Origin: an uncultured Bartonella sp.
GTDB lineage: Bacteria; Pseudomonadota; Alphaproteobacteria; Rhizobiales; Rhizobiaceae
DNA length: 64,000 bases
Assembly: GCF_945285465.1 (NCBI RefSeq)
Contig: NZ_CALYQK010000001.1
Location: 61,694-125,693, forward strand
Direction: 5' to 3'
The stretch's first letter is position 1, and each line of letters begins with the position of its first letter. Positions 24,347 to 35,866 of this stretch are shown one piece after another. The notes below the pieces were generated by a model. The model made no database searches and was not told where the DNA came from. It was given only the letters and a program-made list of their open reading frames with translations. The position numbers and the translations under genes are program-made.

Positions 24347-24991
24347 ATGGCCGAAATAGCCTTGTCACCCAAAATGGTTTCGTGGATAACATTGATTGTT
24401 TGTTATCTAATCGGTTCCATTCCATTTGGTCTGTTGTTTACCCGTTTTGCCGGATTGGGTGATGTCCGTTCGATAGGCTCGGGAAATATCGGGGCTACCA
24501 ATGTGCTGCGAACAGGAAACAAGAAATTGGCGGCACTTACTCTGTTGTGTGATATGCTGAAGGGCACGTTAGCAGTTTTTGTTGCGGCAAAAATTGCATC
24601 ATTGGTTCATGATAATCCTGTCATTATTGTTTTAGGCGGTTTTGCCGCTTTCATCGGTCATATTTACCCGGTTTGGCTCAAGTTTAAAGGCGGCAAAGGA
24701 GTTGCAACCTATCTCGGCGTTTGTCTTGGATTTTATTGGCCTGCCGCATTGCTTTTTGCGTGCATCTGGATATTGACAGCCATCATTACACGCTATTCCT
24801 CGCTATCGGCCCTTTTTGCCGTCATTCTTGTTCCCATTTTTGTCTTTTTATTTATGCCTTATCCGTCTTTGGCGCGACTTTTCGCAATTGTGCTGTCGGT
24901 CATGAGTGTTATTGTTATTTTGAAACACCAAACCAATATCCGACGCCTGTTAACCGGAAAAGAAAGTAAAATTGGTGCAAAGAGCTTATAA
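24347..24991 (+). CDS. plsY: acyl-phosphate glycerol-3-phosphate acyltransferase
   Basis: [42 protein letters not shown]. Confidence 0.95.
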   Translation: MAEIALSPKMVSWITLIVCYLIGSIPFGLLFTRFAGLGDVRSIGSGNIGATNVLRTGNKKLAALTLLCDMLKGTLAVFVAAKIASLVHDNPVIIVLGGFAAFIGHIYPVWLKFKGGKGVATYLGVCLGFYWPAALLFACIWILTAIITRYSSLSALFAVILVPIFVFLFMPYPSLARLFAIVLSVMSVIVILKHQTNIRRLLTGKESKIGAKSL

Positions 24992-26220
24992 TGGAAAAGC
25001 GGAAGGGGATCATCTTAACTGAAACACAAAGGCTCCATTGGCTGCAATTGATACGCAGTGAAAATGTTGGTGCGGTTACCTTTATCAACCTGATTGAACA
25101 CTTTGGTTCGGCAGCCCAAGCACTTTCTCAAATCACCGAATTAAGCAAAAGGGGTGGAAAAGGAAAGCCTATCAGATTAGCCAGCAAAGACGATGCCGAA
25201 CGAGAGCTTGAAATCGCAACAAATTTGGGTGCGCGTTTTATCGGTATAGGCGAACCGGATTATCCGCCCTATCTGCGCGCTATTGAAACCCCGCCACCAT
25301 TGATTTGCGTAAAAGGCAATTGCGATATCTTCTTTTCACCGTCCGTCGGCATTGTCGGCTCGCGAAACGCTTCTGCCCAAGGCAAAAAATTGACGACGCT
25401 TTTTTCAAAACAACTGGGTGAAATGGGCTTTACCATTGTTTCAGGGCTAGCGCGCGGCATTGATACATCAGCACATTATGCCAGTCTTGAAACCGGCACC
25501 GTTGCTGTTATGGCCGGTGGAATTGATCATATCTATCCACCCGAAAATCAACTGCTTTACCAGAAAATACTTGATCAAGGTGGCGCAATCGTCAGTGAAA
25601 TGCCCATTGGCTGGCAACCACGGGCACAAGATTTTCCACGCCGAAATCGCGTTATTGCCGGTATATCTTTAGGTGTTCTGGTTTGCGAAGCGGCTATCCG
25701 TTCCGGCTCGCTAATTACCGCGCGACTGGCGGCCGAAATGGGACGCCTCGTCTTTGCCATTCCCGGTTCTCCCTTAGATCCACGTGCACAGGGCACCAAT
25801 AACCTCATCAAGGATGGAGCACTTTTGGCAACACGACCGGAAGATATTGCTGAAACACTGGCACCTCTTCTTCCGCTGTCAAAGGGCAACCAAATGTCTT
25901 TATTCGAAAACAACGAAGATACAAGCCTCTTATGGTCATCGACCTACTCACAGGAACAAAATTCTGACATGTTGACAGACACATATATTGAGCCGACGAA
26001 CGTTGGGCCGACGAATGATGAACCAACAAATGATGAAGACCGCAACAAAGTTATCAGCGCTCTTTCGACCACGCCGATCGATGTCGAAACATTAAGCCTC
26101 TATTCAGGGGTTTCGCTTGACAAAATCTATCTCATTCTTGTCGAACTTGACCTCGCCGGGAAACTGATACGCCACAGTGGCGGTACTATTTCTTTTAATG
26201 TCAATGATTTTCCCTCTTAG
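24991..26220 (+). CDS. dprA: DNA processing protein DprA
   Basis: VGSRNASAQGKK, IVSGLARGIDTSAH, PRRNRVIAGISLGVLVCEAAIRSGSLITARLA. Confidence 0.96.
   Translation: MEKRKGIILTETQRLHWLQLIRSENVGAVTFINLIEHFGSAAQALSQITELSKRGGKGKPIRLASKDDAERELEIATNLGARFIGIGEPDYPPYLRAIETPPPLICVKGNCDIFFSPSVGIVGSRNASAQGKKLTTLFSKQLGEMGFTIVSGLARGIDTSAHYASLETGTVAVMAGGIDHIYPPENQLLYQKILDQGGAIVSEMPIGWQPRAQDFPRRNRVIAGISLGVLVCEAAIRSGSLITARLAAEMGRLVFAIPGSPLDPRAQGTNNLIKDGALLATRPEDIAETLAPLLPLSKGNQMSLFENNEDTSLLWSSTYSQEQNSDMLTDTYIEPTNVGPTNDEPTNDEDRNKVISALSTTPIDVETLSLYSGVSLDKIYLILVELDLAGKLIRHSGGTISFNVNDFPS
25990..26034 (+). repeat. three degenerate 15-bp tandem units in the DprA linker
   Basis: gagccgacgaacgtt/gggccgacgaatgat/gaaccaacaaatgat encoding EPTNV-GPTND-EPTND. 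Confidence 0.8.
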
Positions 26221-26371
26221 ATTCTGCTCCTTTCAAAATATTCTGCCCCTCTTTGGCAACCATATCCAATAAAAAAGCAAGAAATGGCGAGTCGGCTTTT
26301 ATCGCCATAATATTCATTTGCCGCGACATATCCGTGATGTATTTTATTATTTTCAAACGTCCTAAAGACAT
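26201..26371 (-). CDS. putative 56-aa small protein, convergent with dprA 3' end
   Basis: MSLGRLKIIKYITDMSRQMNIMAIKADSPFLAFLLDMVAKEGQNILKGAESKRENH; GGAAAG upstream of ATG; below the ORF-track length cutoff. Confidence 0.6.
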   Translation of the reverse strand: MSLGRLKIIKYITDMSRQMNIMAIKADSPFLAFLLDMVAKEGQNILKGAESKRENH

Positions 26372-26684
26372 GTCGACACTTTCCTTATATTGCGTAAAGT
26401 TTACGTAAAACTCCTGCCTTTAACTATTGCGGTTCGCAATCGTTCCAAAATCCTTTTTGCATTGCAGAACCTTTTTTGACGGTTCCAAGCATTGCATCCA
26501 CGTCTGATACATATTTTTATTGCTACGTTATTTCTTTATAATCTCTCTTATAGCGGGTATTGTAACAATATGCAATCCTTGGTTGCATTTTTGTTTTTTC
26601 TTTTTTTAGCCTTGACCAAATGCGTTTAGCTGGTCATTTGGAAATAGTTTAAAATCAAATTGGTTCAGGAAAGCATATATAATT

Positions 26685-29327
26685 ATGGATATTGTCGTCG
26701 TAGAATCACCGGCAAAAGCTAAAACGATCAATAAATATCTGGGCTCAAACTATAAAGTCTTGGCATCATTCGGGCATGTACGCGACCTGCCGGCAAAAGA
26801 TGGTTCGGTTTTACCCGATCAGGATTTCGCAATGAAATGGGATACAAGCGCTACCGGGGCAAAGCGGCTTTCCGAAATTTCAAAAGCCTTGAAGGATGCT
26901 GACGGCCTTATTTTGGCAACCGACCCTGATCGTGAAGGAGAAGCTATTTCCTGGCATGTGCTGGACGTTTTGCAACACAAAAATTTATTGAAAGAAAAGC
27001 CGGTCAAGCGGGTTGTTTTCAATGCAATTACCAAACACGCTGTGCTTGAAGCCATGGCGCATCCGCGTGACATTGATATTCCGCTTGTTGATGCCTATTT
27101 GGCCCGTCGTGCGCTGGATTATCTGGTTGGCTTTACTTTGTCGCCGGTGTTATGGCGCAAGCTTCCCGGCGCTCGGTCGGCCGGTCGTGTTCAATCTGTT
27201 GCGTTACGGCTCGTGTGCGACAGAGAAGCCGAAATTGAACGTTTTATACAGGAAGATTATTGGTCGATAGAAGCCAAACTTGCTACTATGGCCGACGAAG
27301 CCTTTATGGCAAAATTGACTTCATTCAACCGGAAGAAGCTCGGTAAACTCGACATAAAGACTTCCGAACAGGCTGAAAACATCCGCAAGATGCTCGACTG
27401 CGCCGATTTTCGTACGATAAGCGTCGAGGCAAAACCGACAAAGCGCAATCCTGTTCCGCCTTTTACCACTTCGACTTTGCAACAAGCGGCATCTTCAAAA
27501 CTCGGTTTTTCTGCTTCGCGCACCATGCAGGTCGCGCAAAAGCTTTATGAAGGAATTGATATTGGCGGTGAGACAACCGGTCTTATCACTTATATGCGTA
27601 CGGATGGTGTACAAATGGCACCGGAAGCAATCGAGGCGGCACGCAAAGCGATCGATGATACTTTCGGCACCAAATATGTTCCCGAAAAGCCGCGGTTTTA
27701 TTCCACAAAAGCAAAAAATGCCCAGGAGGCACATGAAGCTATCCGGCCGACCGATTTTAAACGCACGCCTGATGATGTCAAAAAATATCTCGATAGCGAT
27801 CAATTTAAACTTTATGATCTTATATGGAAACGAGCCATTGCCAGCCAGATGAAGCCTGCCGACATTGAACGCACAACTGTTGAAATCGAAGCTATATCTG
27901 GTTCTGACCAAGCGCGGTTGCGCGCCGTTGGCTCCGTTATCCTGTTTGATGGTTTTATTGCCGCCTATTCCGAACAGAAAGATGATGACGCCTCTGAAAA
28001 TGAAGATTCTGTCCGCCTGCCAAAAATGGCGGCCGATGAAAAATTGAAAAAACTTGGCATTGATGCCGTTAAGCACACGACGGAACCACCGGCACGCTAT
28101 ACAGAAGCAACACTCATCAAGAAATTGGAAGAACTCGGCATAGGCCGCCCATCAACCTATGCCTCGACCCTTGGTACGCTGCGTGACCGCGATTACGTAA
28201 CAATCGAAAAACGCAAACTTATTCCACAAGCAAAAGGCCGTATTGTAACGGCATTTTTAGAAAATTTTTTCAATCGTTATGTCGAATATGATTTTACCGC
28301 CGATCTGGAAGAAAAACTTGATCTTATTTCCGATGGCAAATTGTCGTGGAAACAGGTTTTACATGAATTCTGGGACGCTTTTAACGCATCGGTGGCCGAT
28401 ATCCAGGAATTGCGGGTAAGCAATGTCCTCGATGTCTTGAATGATGCGCTAGCGCCTTTTGCCTTTCCACCACGTGAAGATGGTAGCGATCCGCGTTCCT
28501 GCCCGCTTTGCCATGACGGAAAATTGTCGTTAAAACTGGGACGATATGGTGCTTTTGTTGGCTGTTCCAATTATCCTGAATGCAACTATACAAGGCAACT
28601 TGGCAGTGAACAACATAGTGAAGGTGAAATAGGCCAGACTGACGGCCCGACAATTTTGGGCAAAGATCCGAAAACGGGTGATGATGTTGCACTCAAAACC
28701 GGTCGTTTTGGCCCTTATGTCGAGTGCACATATGGCGGGGAAGTCAAACGTGCCGGTTTGCCAAAAGGTTGGTCGCCCGCGGAAATGAATTTGGATAAAG
28801 CAGTAGCACTTCTATCCTTGCCCCGTGAAGTCGGATTGCATCCCGAGACGGGAAAACCGATTATGGCGGCAATTGGCCGTTATGGACCTTATGTTTCGCA
28901 TGACGGTCAATATGCAAATCTTGAAACGGCCGAAGAGGTTTTTGATATCGGTATAAACCGGGCTGTTAGTGTACTTGCCGAAAAACAGGCGCGAAGTGAT
29001 TCTCGCAGAACGACCGCTGCAAAAGTTCTAGCAACATTGGGAGATCATCCCGACGGGGGTGCTATAACCGTACGCGATGGGCGTTATGGACCTTATGTCA
29101 ATTGGGGAAAAATAAACGCGACACTGCCTAAAGGAAAAGATCCCTCCTCCGTTACATTGGCGGAAACACTGGAATTGATTGAGGCAAAAGCATCGGTACC
29201 AAAAAAAGGCCGTAAAGCAGCGGTAAAAACAAAAACTACCAAAAAGGCAGCTGCTACGAAGACGACGAAAAAAGCGGCAGCCAAAAAAGCTGACAGGAAA
29301 ACGGCAACTACTAAAAAGGCCCAATAA
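26685..29327 (+). CDS. topA: DNA topoisomerase I
   Basis: MDIVVVESPAKAKTINKYLGSNYKVLASFGHVRDLP; zinc-ribbon CPLCHDGKLSLKLGRYGAFVGCSNYPEC; Lys/Ala-rich tail. Confidence 0.98.
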   Translation: MDIVVVESPAKAKTINKYLGSNYKVLASFGHVRDLPAKDGSVLPDQDFAMKWDTSATGAKRLSEISKALKDADGLILATDPDREGEAISWHVLDVLQHKNLLKEKPVKRVVFNAITKHAVLEAMAHPRDIDIPLVDAYLARRALDYLVGFTLSPVLWRKLPGARSAGRVQSVALRLVCDREAEIERFIQEDYWSIEAKLATMADEAFMAKLTSFNRKKLGKLDIKTSEQAENIRKMLDCADFRTISVEAKPTKRNPVPPFTTSTLQQAASSKLGFSASRTMQVAQKLYEGIDIGGETTGLITYMRTDGVQMAPEAIEAARKAIDDTFGTKYVPEKPRFYSTKAKNAQEAHEAIRPTDFKRTPDDVKKYLDSDQFKLYDLIWKRAIASQMKPADIERTTVEIEAISGSDQARLRAVGSVILFDGFIAAYSEQKDDDASENEDSVRLPKMAADEKLKKLGIDAVKHTTEPPARYTEATLIKKLEELGIGRPSTYASTLGTLRDRDYVTIEKRKLIPQAKGRIVTAFLENFFNRYVEYDFTADLEEKLDLISDGKLSWKQVLHEFWDAFNASVADIQELRVSNVLDVLNDALAPFAFPPREDGSDPRSCPLCHDGKLSLKLGRYGAFVGCSNYPECNYTRQLGSEQHSEGEIGQTDGPTILGKDPKTGDDVALKTGRFGPYVECTYGGEVKRAGLPKGWSPAEMNLDKAVALLSLPREVGLHPETGKPIMAAIGRYGPYVSHDGQYANLETAEEVFDIGINRAVSVLAEKQARSDSRRTTAAKVLATLGDHPDGGAITVRDGRYGPYVNWGKINATLPKGKDPSSVTLAETLELIEAKASVPKKGRKAAVKTKTTKKAAATKTTKKAAAKKADRKTATTKKAQ

Positions 29328-29354
29328 CCCGTGGTATGGGATGGAAAAAAGGAT

Positions 29355-31613
29355 ATGAAACAACATCCCGATTTTATAAAGGATAAAACGCATTTGCCAA
29401 CAAAAGAAGAAATTCTTTCATTTATCGAGGAAAATCCGAATTTATCGGGCAAGCGCGAATTGGCGAAAGCTTTTAACCTTAAGGGCGAGGCGCGAATTTG
29501 GTTAAAAGATTTGTTACGCGCCCTTAAAGACGAAGGCATTGTTGCCAAACAACGTAAAAAAATGGTTCCCAAACATGCTCTTCCTCCGGTTGCATTATTG
29601 GACATTAAAAGTCGTGACCATGATGGTGGTTTTATTGCCGAACCCGCTGAATGGCAGGGCGAAGAAAAACCTCTTGTCGCCCTTAGTACTGCCCGGCACA
29701 CCAAAGGTCCCGTCGTTGGCGTCGGTGACCGAATTCTTGCCAAGATTTTTCGCAACAAGCGACGGGACGGACCGGCTTACACTGCACGCGTAATAAAAAA
29801 AATTGATCGCCAACAACTTACTTCAATCGGCGTTTTACGCCAACTGGATAACGGCAAATGGCGGCTCGAACCGATTGATCGCAAAGTGGCCGAGGTTGCG
29901 GTGGATTTGCCCCCCAATATCGAGGCCAAGGCCGGTGATCTTGTTGAAGTCGAAATCGGGCGGGATCATCACTATGGTCTAAAACGTGCCATTGTAAAAA
30001 ATGTTTTGGGAACAGTCGATAGCGAAAAAGCTCTGTCGATGATTGCAATAATTGCCCATGACATCCCCTATATTTTTCCTGAAAAAGTGTTGCAAGAAGC
30101 AGAAAAAGCAAAACCCGCAACACGGGCCAACAGGGAAGATTGGCGCAATTTACCATTTGTCACCATTGATCCGCAGGACGCCAAAGACCATGACGATGCT
30201 GTCTATGCAAAGCTTGACGATGCAGCCGAAAACGAGGGCGGTGTTATTGTCGATGTGGCGATTGCCGATGTCGGTTATTATGTTCGCCCCGGCAGTGCCA
30301 TGGATAAAGAGGCTTTAAAGCGCGGCAACTCGGTTTATTTTCCGGATCGGGTCGTGCCGATGTTGCCGGAACGCATCTCGAATAATCTTTGTTCATTACG
30401 AGAAGGTGAAGACAGGCCTTCTTTGGCAGTGCGGATGGTTTTTGACCGCACAGGCAAAAAACGTCGTCATAGTTTTCATCGGGTATTGATGCGTTCGGTG
30501 GCAAAATTGTCTTATGAACAGACACAAAAAGCCATTGATGGAATGCTTGATGAAAAAACCGGGCCGATATTGGAAACAGTCTTGAAACCATTATGGGTTG
30601 CTTACAACCTTCTTAAAAAAGCGCGCGACGAACGCCAGCCCTTGGAACTTGATTTGCCTGAAAGGAAAATCATTCTTGATGAAGATGGCCGCATTAAAGA
30701 TGTTATTGTGCCGCCACGCCTTGATGCCCATAGGCTTGTTGAAGAATTTATGATCGCGGCCAATGTTTGCGCTGCTGAAACGTTAAAATTTCGCCATCAA
30801 CCATTTATTTATCGTGTTCATGACCAGCCTTCTTTGGCAAAGCAGGAGAGCTTGCGCGAATTTTTACATTCGCTTGGTCTCTCGCTAGCCCGCAGTGCCG
30901 TGCTCACGCCGGAGCGTTTCAACAAAATTTTAGAGCGGGTCGAAAAAACGGATCAACAGGAACTTGTTAATCAGGTTGTTTTGCGTTCACAGTCACAAGC
31001 CGAATATGCGCCAGAAAATATCGGCCATTTCGGCCTGAATTTGCGCAATTATGCCCATTTCACCTCACCTATTCGCCGTTACGCCGATCTGACAGTGCAT
31101 CGCGCCCTTATTAAGGCATTAAAACTCGGCAATGATGGTTTAACTGATGAAGAAGAGAAGAATCTCGACGAAATTGCTGCGACAATTTCTTCAACAGAAA
31201 GACGGGCAATGGCTGCCGAACGCGAAACTGTCGATAGGCTAGTCGCACATTTTCTGGCTGATAAAATTGGCGCCGAATTTAGCGGACGCATAGCAGGTGT
31301 CACAAAATCAGGTCTGTTTGTTTCTCTTGACCGGCTTGGTGCCGATGGTTTCGTACCAATATCCACTTTGACATCTGATTATTATCTTTTTGATGAAGCA
31401 CGCCATGCGTTGATCGGCGAGCGAAGCCGCAAAGGCTATCAATTGGGAGATAATGTCAATGTCCGGTTGACAGAAGCCCAGCCGATAGCAGGTGCACTGC
31501 GCTTCGAGATATTGAGCCATCCGCGGCTCATGCCATTTTCACCCGTTTCCCACCATAAAAGCAAAATAGCTTTTGGTAAATTTGGCCGCAATTCACGAAA
31601 AAAACGCCATTAA
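29355..31613 (+). CDS. rnr: ribonuclease R
   Basis: TIDPQDAKDHDDAVYA, NLRNYAHFTSPIRRYADLTVHRAL RNB motifs, C-terminal S1 domain. Confidence 0.96.
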   Translation: MKQHPDFIKDKTHLPTKEEILSFIEENPNLSGKRELAKAFNLKGEARIWLKDLLRALKDEGIVAKQRKKMVPKHALPPVALLDIKSRDHDGGFIAEPAEWQGEEKPLVALSTARHTKGPVVGVGDRILAKIFRNKRRDGPAYTARVIKKIDRQQLTSIGVLRQLDNGKWRLEPIDRKVAEVAVDLPPNIEAKAGDLVEVEIGRDHHYGLKRAIVKNVLGTVDSEKALSMIAIIAHDIPYIFPEKVLQEAEKAKPATRANREDWRNLPFVTIDPQDAKDHDDAVYAKLDDAAENEGGVIVDVAIADVGYYVRPGSAMDKEALKRGNSVYFPDRVVPMLPERISNNLCSLREGEDRPSLAVRMVFDRTGKKRRHSFHRVLMRSVAKLSYEQTQKAIDGMLDEKTGPILETVLKPLWVAYNLLKKARDERQPLELDLPERKIILDEDGRIKDVIVPPRLDAHRLVEEFMIAANVCAAETLKFRHQPFIYRVHDQPSLAKQESLREFLHSLGLSLARSAVLTPERFNKILERVEKTDQQELVNQVVLRSQSQAEYAPENIGHFGLNLRNYAHFTSPIRRYADLTVHRALIKALKLGNDGLTDEEEKNLDEIAATISSTERRAMAAERETVDRLVAHFLADKIGAEFSGRIAGVTKSGLFVSLDRLGADGFVPISTLTSDYYLFDEARHALIGERSRKGYQLGDNVNVRLTEAQPIAGALRFEILSHPRLMPFSPVSHHKSKIAFGKFGRNSRKKRH

Positions 31614-32116
31614 ATAAATCCAGTGCCTACGCGATGATCGAATGCGATTATGTTGGGACGCGGTTGTTATCATTTTGCGTGATTGTTGCCTGACAACAGA
31701 AAATCGAATCGTTCAACCGGTCGGGTAAGCGATGAAACGGAGAGGAGCGAATGTGAAGTTCAGCCAAAATCAGGCATTACCTTGCCCGGCGATGACAGTG
31801 ACAATGATAGTTTTTTGCAAAATCTTGAGGCTTGTTCAATTTGTTTATTAGTCCTACTTTGCTGACCAAAAAAATAAATATTACGCTCGAACATCTGAAA
31901 CCAAAAAATGAAATTCCCTTTTGACCAGCTCTATTTGACTTGAAAGACAATAATAGATAGATCTGGCGAAAAATTTTAACTACCAATGTGTCGCATGAAA
32001 ATCATAAGGATTTTATCGGACGTTTTAAAAACTTTAAAGCTATTATCAAATAATATGCGCTTGCTCTTCTTGCCTTCAAAGAACGTCTGGCCAACAAATT
32101 AATAAGATCATTCAAT

Positions 32117-33289
32117 ATGCAACCGTCCACCCCTCACCACAATACCAAGTCCTGGCGTGCAATTATTGCGGCCACTGCGACTATTGGTGCGGTTGGCGTT
32201 GCATTGGGACTAGGAACGCAACTTATTTCCGTTTTGATGGCTGCCCGGGGGTTTTCCAGTAGTGTTATTGGCTACAGTGGCACAATTGGCGGAATTGCCA
32301 CCATTATTGCAGCAATCTTTACAGCCGCTATTGCCAAGCAATTGGGAGTTGCCCGATCAATCCTTATTATGATGGCTGTCGGTTGTGCGAGCTTTTTGGG
32401 CTTTTACTATTTCAAATCAATTATAATTTGGTTTTTTTTGCGATTTTCATTACATTTTGCCATTACCGTCATGTTTGTTTTATCGGAATTTTGGGTCAAC
32501 AGTTCTGCTCCACCTGCCAAAAGGGGAACCATTCTGGCAATCTACGCCATCACGCTCGGCCTTGGATTTACGGTTGGGCCGACACTTCTGGCACATGTCG
32601 GAAGTCAGGGTTTTGCCCCTTTTGGCACAGCTTGTTTGCTTATTGCACTTGCCGCAATTCCCATTGTTATTGCGTGGAACCTGAGCCCGAAATTCAAAGA
32701 CAGCGATCATGTTGCCTTTATGAAATATATTTTTGCGGTTCCCAGTTCCACCATGGCGGTGCTCGTTTATGGCGCCATACAGATGGGTGCACTCACACTG
32801 ATTACGCCGTTCAGTCTGAATTTGGGATATAGTGAAGCAGAAGCGGCAAAATTCATGTCGGTGCTCGCTTTGGGTAATGTTCTTTTACTGGTTCCAATCG
32901 GCATGATCAGTGATTTTGTAACAGATAGGCGTTATCCCTTAATGGGATGTGCCGTAATCGGCCTTGCCGGGACATTAACTATTCCGTGGATCGCACAAAT
33001 AAAATGGCTTCTTACTCTTGATCTATTTATTCTCGGCGGGGTTTCAGCCGGTCTTTACACAATCGGTCTTGCACAATTGGGTGCGCGGCTAAAAGGTTTT
33101 GAATTGGCTGCCGCAAACTCAGCCTTTATTTTTTGCTATGGCATCGGCATGCTCGTTGGGCCAACAACAATCGGCAAAGCGATGGATATTTTTCCGCCAT
33201 TCGGTTTTTCCGACACAATGGCCGCTTTTTTTGCCCTTTATATCATTTTAGTGGTCACAAGAGTGCTGTTAAGGTCATTCCGCTCTTGA
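32117..33289 (+). CDS. MFS transporter
   Basis: Multiple TM helices; [31 protein letters not shown]. Confidence 0.88.
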   Translation: MQPSTPHHNTKSWRAIIAATATIGAVGVALGLGTQLISVLMAARGFSSSVIGYSGTIGGIATIIAAIFTAAIAKQLGVARSILIMMAVGCASFLGFYYFKSIIIWFFLRFSLHFAITVMFVLSEFWVNSSAPPAKRGTILAIYAITLGLGFTVGPTLLAHVGSQGFAPFGTACLLIALAAIPIVIAWNLSPKFKDSDHVAFMKYIFAVPSSTMAVLVYGAIQMGALTLITPFSLNLGYSEAEAAKFMSVLALGNVLLLVPIGMISDFVTDRRYPLMGCAVIGLAGTLTIPWIAQIKWLLTLDLFILGGVSAGLYTIGLAQLGARLKGFELAAANSAFIFCYGIGMLVGPTTIGKAMDIFPPFGFSDTMAAFFALYIILVVTRVLLRSFRS

Positions 33290-33392
33290 CATTTTGTCTA
33301 ACATCCTTAGTGTCGCGGCAAAATCCAATTGCGCTGGAAGTTGTATCCGGCCGCAAGCAGGTGAGTTTATTTTTAGGAACAGGACCCCTATT

Positions 33393-33560
33393 ATGGCCAA
33401 AGCAGCATCTATAAAAATTAAGCTTTTGTCTACTGCAGATACCGGTTTTTTCTATGTTACAAAGAAAAACAGCCGCACAATGACAGAGAAAATGACAAAG
33501 CGGAAATATGATCCGATTGCTAAAAAGCATGTTGAATTCAAAGAAACAAAAATCAAGTAA
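33393..33560 (+). CDS. rpmG: 50S ribosomal protein L33
   Basis: [55 protein letters not shown]. Confidence 0.97.
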   Translation: MAKAASIKIKLLSTADTGFFYVTKKNSRTMTEKMTKRKYDPIAKKHVEFKETKIK

Positions 33561-33577
33561 TCCGGTTCGAGTTTTTT

Positions 33578-33613
33578 AAAAAGCTGCTTTCAATGGTGAA
33601 AGCAGCTTTTTTA
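33578..33613 (+). terminator. rho-independent terminator of rpmG
   Basis: AAAAAGCTGCTTTCA-ATGG-TGAAAGCAGCTTTTTT. Confidence 0.9.
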
Positions 33614-33877
33614 TTTATTTTAACTTTACTGCCGACACCTTTTTTTGTTCGCTCTTTTGGTGGGTTTTATTGACGTTATGCCGTCTGATCAGGCAACCTG
33701 AACGGGCAGACCCTTTTTTCATCCAGCTTTGCACTTTCTTCGAGATAAACCAGCCACTAAGCCAAAAATACAACCAAATTTTAAATCTCGTTCTTCAGCA
33801 CAACAATGACTGTTCTTTTAGCACAATAATGCTTGGCAAAAATGTGGTAAACACATCTGTCAAGCCGGAACGGTTCG

Positions 33878-35866
33878 TCAAATATCGCTATTTCTTGCTG
33901 AATCTATTTTTTGATTGGCACTTATCATTAATTCATCACGGTTATAGACATCGTTGTAATAGTTTATTTTACCGGTTTTTAAATCGGGCCATGCCGTAAA
34001 GTAGCCTAGATAGACAGGAACGTGCTCGCTGACGGTAAGCGAGCGTTCACCCTTGGAAAAATAGGGTTTGAGCTCTTCGACACTTTTGCCGAGAACCGCC
34101 GCTGCCATTTCTCGCGGATATTCAAGTCTGACACAACCATGACTCAAGGCGCGCATATCCCGCGAAAAAGCAGTTTTATTCGGCGTGTCGTGCAAATAAA
34201 TATCGTGTTTATTGGGGAAAAGTATTTTGAGCTCGCCAAGCGCATTATTTTTTCCCGGTGTCTGGCGGATACCAATACCGCGTCCTTTTGCTGCCACCTG
34301 CTGCCAATTGACAGACGCGGCGGACAGAACTTTGCCGGAACTATCGTAAAGCTGATAATTATTGCGCTGAAGATAGGCCGGATCTTGCATAATCCGCGGC
34401 AACATTTCATTAATGACAATTGACTGGGGCACACCCCATGAAGGGTTGAAGGTGACCAGTCTTATCTTGTCATAAAAGAAATAGGTCTGTTTTTGCGGAC
34501 TTCCCACCACCACTTTCATATCGAGCTTGATAATGTTGTTTTCGATATATTGTGCACGAAAAGCTGCCTGATTAATCAAGACATAACGCTTGCCAAAATT
34601 GTGGGGAAGCCAACGTAATCGTTCCATCGACTCAATAATTTTTTGGCGTTTTGCGTCCGTGCTGTTATCGGAAAGTGCGGCAATTGTTGCCGGACCGATA
34701 ATCCCGTCGGCAGTTTCTCCGACAAGCCTTTGATAATCTGTTAGACAATCGACAAGTGCCGGATTATATAAACTTTCACCCGAAAATCGTTCTAGCGTTA
34801 TTTTGTGCTTCTCAAGGTAGTTTTTCGGGGCATGCTGCATCAGCAATGCAATAAATGAAGGCAAAGCACTGTTATTTTCACCCGGTTTAATCACTGTTTG
34901 ACGGGCTATTGTTATTTTGTCCTTATGTTTTTCCTTCGGCAAATCGGCTAATGCCTGTTTGAGTGCCACATAATAATCGGATTGCGGAAGATAAGCTTTT
35001 AGCTCTTTGACCGGGTCATCGGTTTCGACCAATTGCTGCAATGCACTATCGGCATCAATCTCCTCACGCGGTAAATCATGAAAGGTCGAAAGACGATCAG
35101 CAATAATTCGACCATTTGAAGCGTCCATAATATAACGCAGAATACGACTGGTTAAAGCAACATCGAAGTTGGTGAATGCAAGAATACGTTCATTTTCCGG
35201 TAAACTTTCATCAGGTTTTTGTACAAAATAATCCTGCGGCTCTAGCCCCTCATCATCGACATGGGCAAGAAACGTCATAATTTCTTCTGCTTTAGAACTC
35301 GGCTCTTCATTTTGTGACCATAATAAACGCGGATTTTTGGCGTAATAATTCGTGACAGCAACGGCAATAGATTTTTCGACCTTCACATTTACACGAGAAA
35401 AATTCGCTGATACCGCCAATTCTGGTTCTTCGCCCTGCTGGGAACCTGCCCCTTCCAATATAACATTATAAGGCGGCATTAAAGGAAGTCTGATGGGAGC
35501 AAAAGAAGCTGGCGTCGAATTTGTTTGTATGAAATCGACATTTGAAAAATCTATATCGATCACCCGATCCGGCTTATAAACAACCGGTTTTGCCGCACTA
35601 ACAACGACCCGTTTAACTGTATCTGTCTGGTTTTTTTGCGCCGTTGATGACAAGGATGCCGGTGGCAGCGGTATTGGTTGTTGCCCAGTTGTTTGATAAT
35701 CCGATCCCGCCTGCGTTTCAGGGAGAGCGACGGCTTTTGACTTGCGGGCAAACAATTCCATAAGAGTGTTGGCAGCCAACGCTTGTTGGAGGCAAAAAGG
35801 CGATGAGCACAGGATTGACCCCGTCAATAACAGAAATAAAAGACGGGAAATTCGTTTTTCATACAT
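33878..35866 (-). CDS. L,D-transpeptidase (YkuD/YcbB-like) with peptidoglycan-binding region
   Basis: IYLHDTPNKTAFSRDMRALSHGCVRLEYP catalytic HGCVRL; ETADGIIGPATIAAL PG-binding; signal peptide from 35866. Confidence 0.93.
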   Translation of the reverse strand: MYEKRISRLLFLLLTGSILCSSPFCLQQALAANTLMELFARKSKAVALPETQAGSDYQTTGQQPIPLPPASLSSTAQKNQTDTVKRVVVSAAKPVVYKPDRVIDIDFSNVDFIQTNSTPASFAPIRLPLMPPYNVILEGAGSQQGEEPELAVSANFSRVNVKVEKSIAVAVTNYYAKNPRLLWSQNEEPSSKAEEIMTFLAHVDDEGLEPQDYFVQKPDESLPENERILAFTNFDVALTSRILRYIMDASNGRIIADRLSTFHDLPREEIDADSALQQLVETDDPVKELKAYLPQSDYYVALKQALADLPKEKHKDKITIARQTVIKPGENNSALPSFIALLMQHAPKNYLEKHKITLERFSGESLYNPALVDCLTDYQRLVGETADGIIGPATIAALSDNSTDAKRQKIIESMERLRWLPHNFGKRYVLINQAAFRAQYIENNIIKLDMKVVVGSPQKQTYFFYDKIRLVTFNPSWGVPQSIVINEMLPRIMQDPAYLQRNNYQLYDSSGKVLSAASVNWQQVAAKGRGIGIRQTPGKNNALGELKILFPNKHDIYLHDTPNKTAFSRDMRALSHGCVRLEYPREMAAAVLGKSVEELKPYFSKGERSLTVSEHVPVYLGYFTAWPDLKTGKINYYNDVYNRDELMISANQKIDSARNSDI

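Noticed and set aside
29160-29327. Lys/Ala-rich repetitive tail of TopA
   Set aside because: Common basic C-terminal tail in alphaproteobacterial topoisomerase I; not unusual.
31683-31986. Two 60-70 aa ORFs after rnr
   Set aside because: Short, opposite-strand overlapping, no motif; likely chance.
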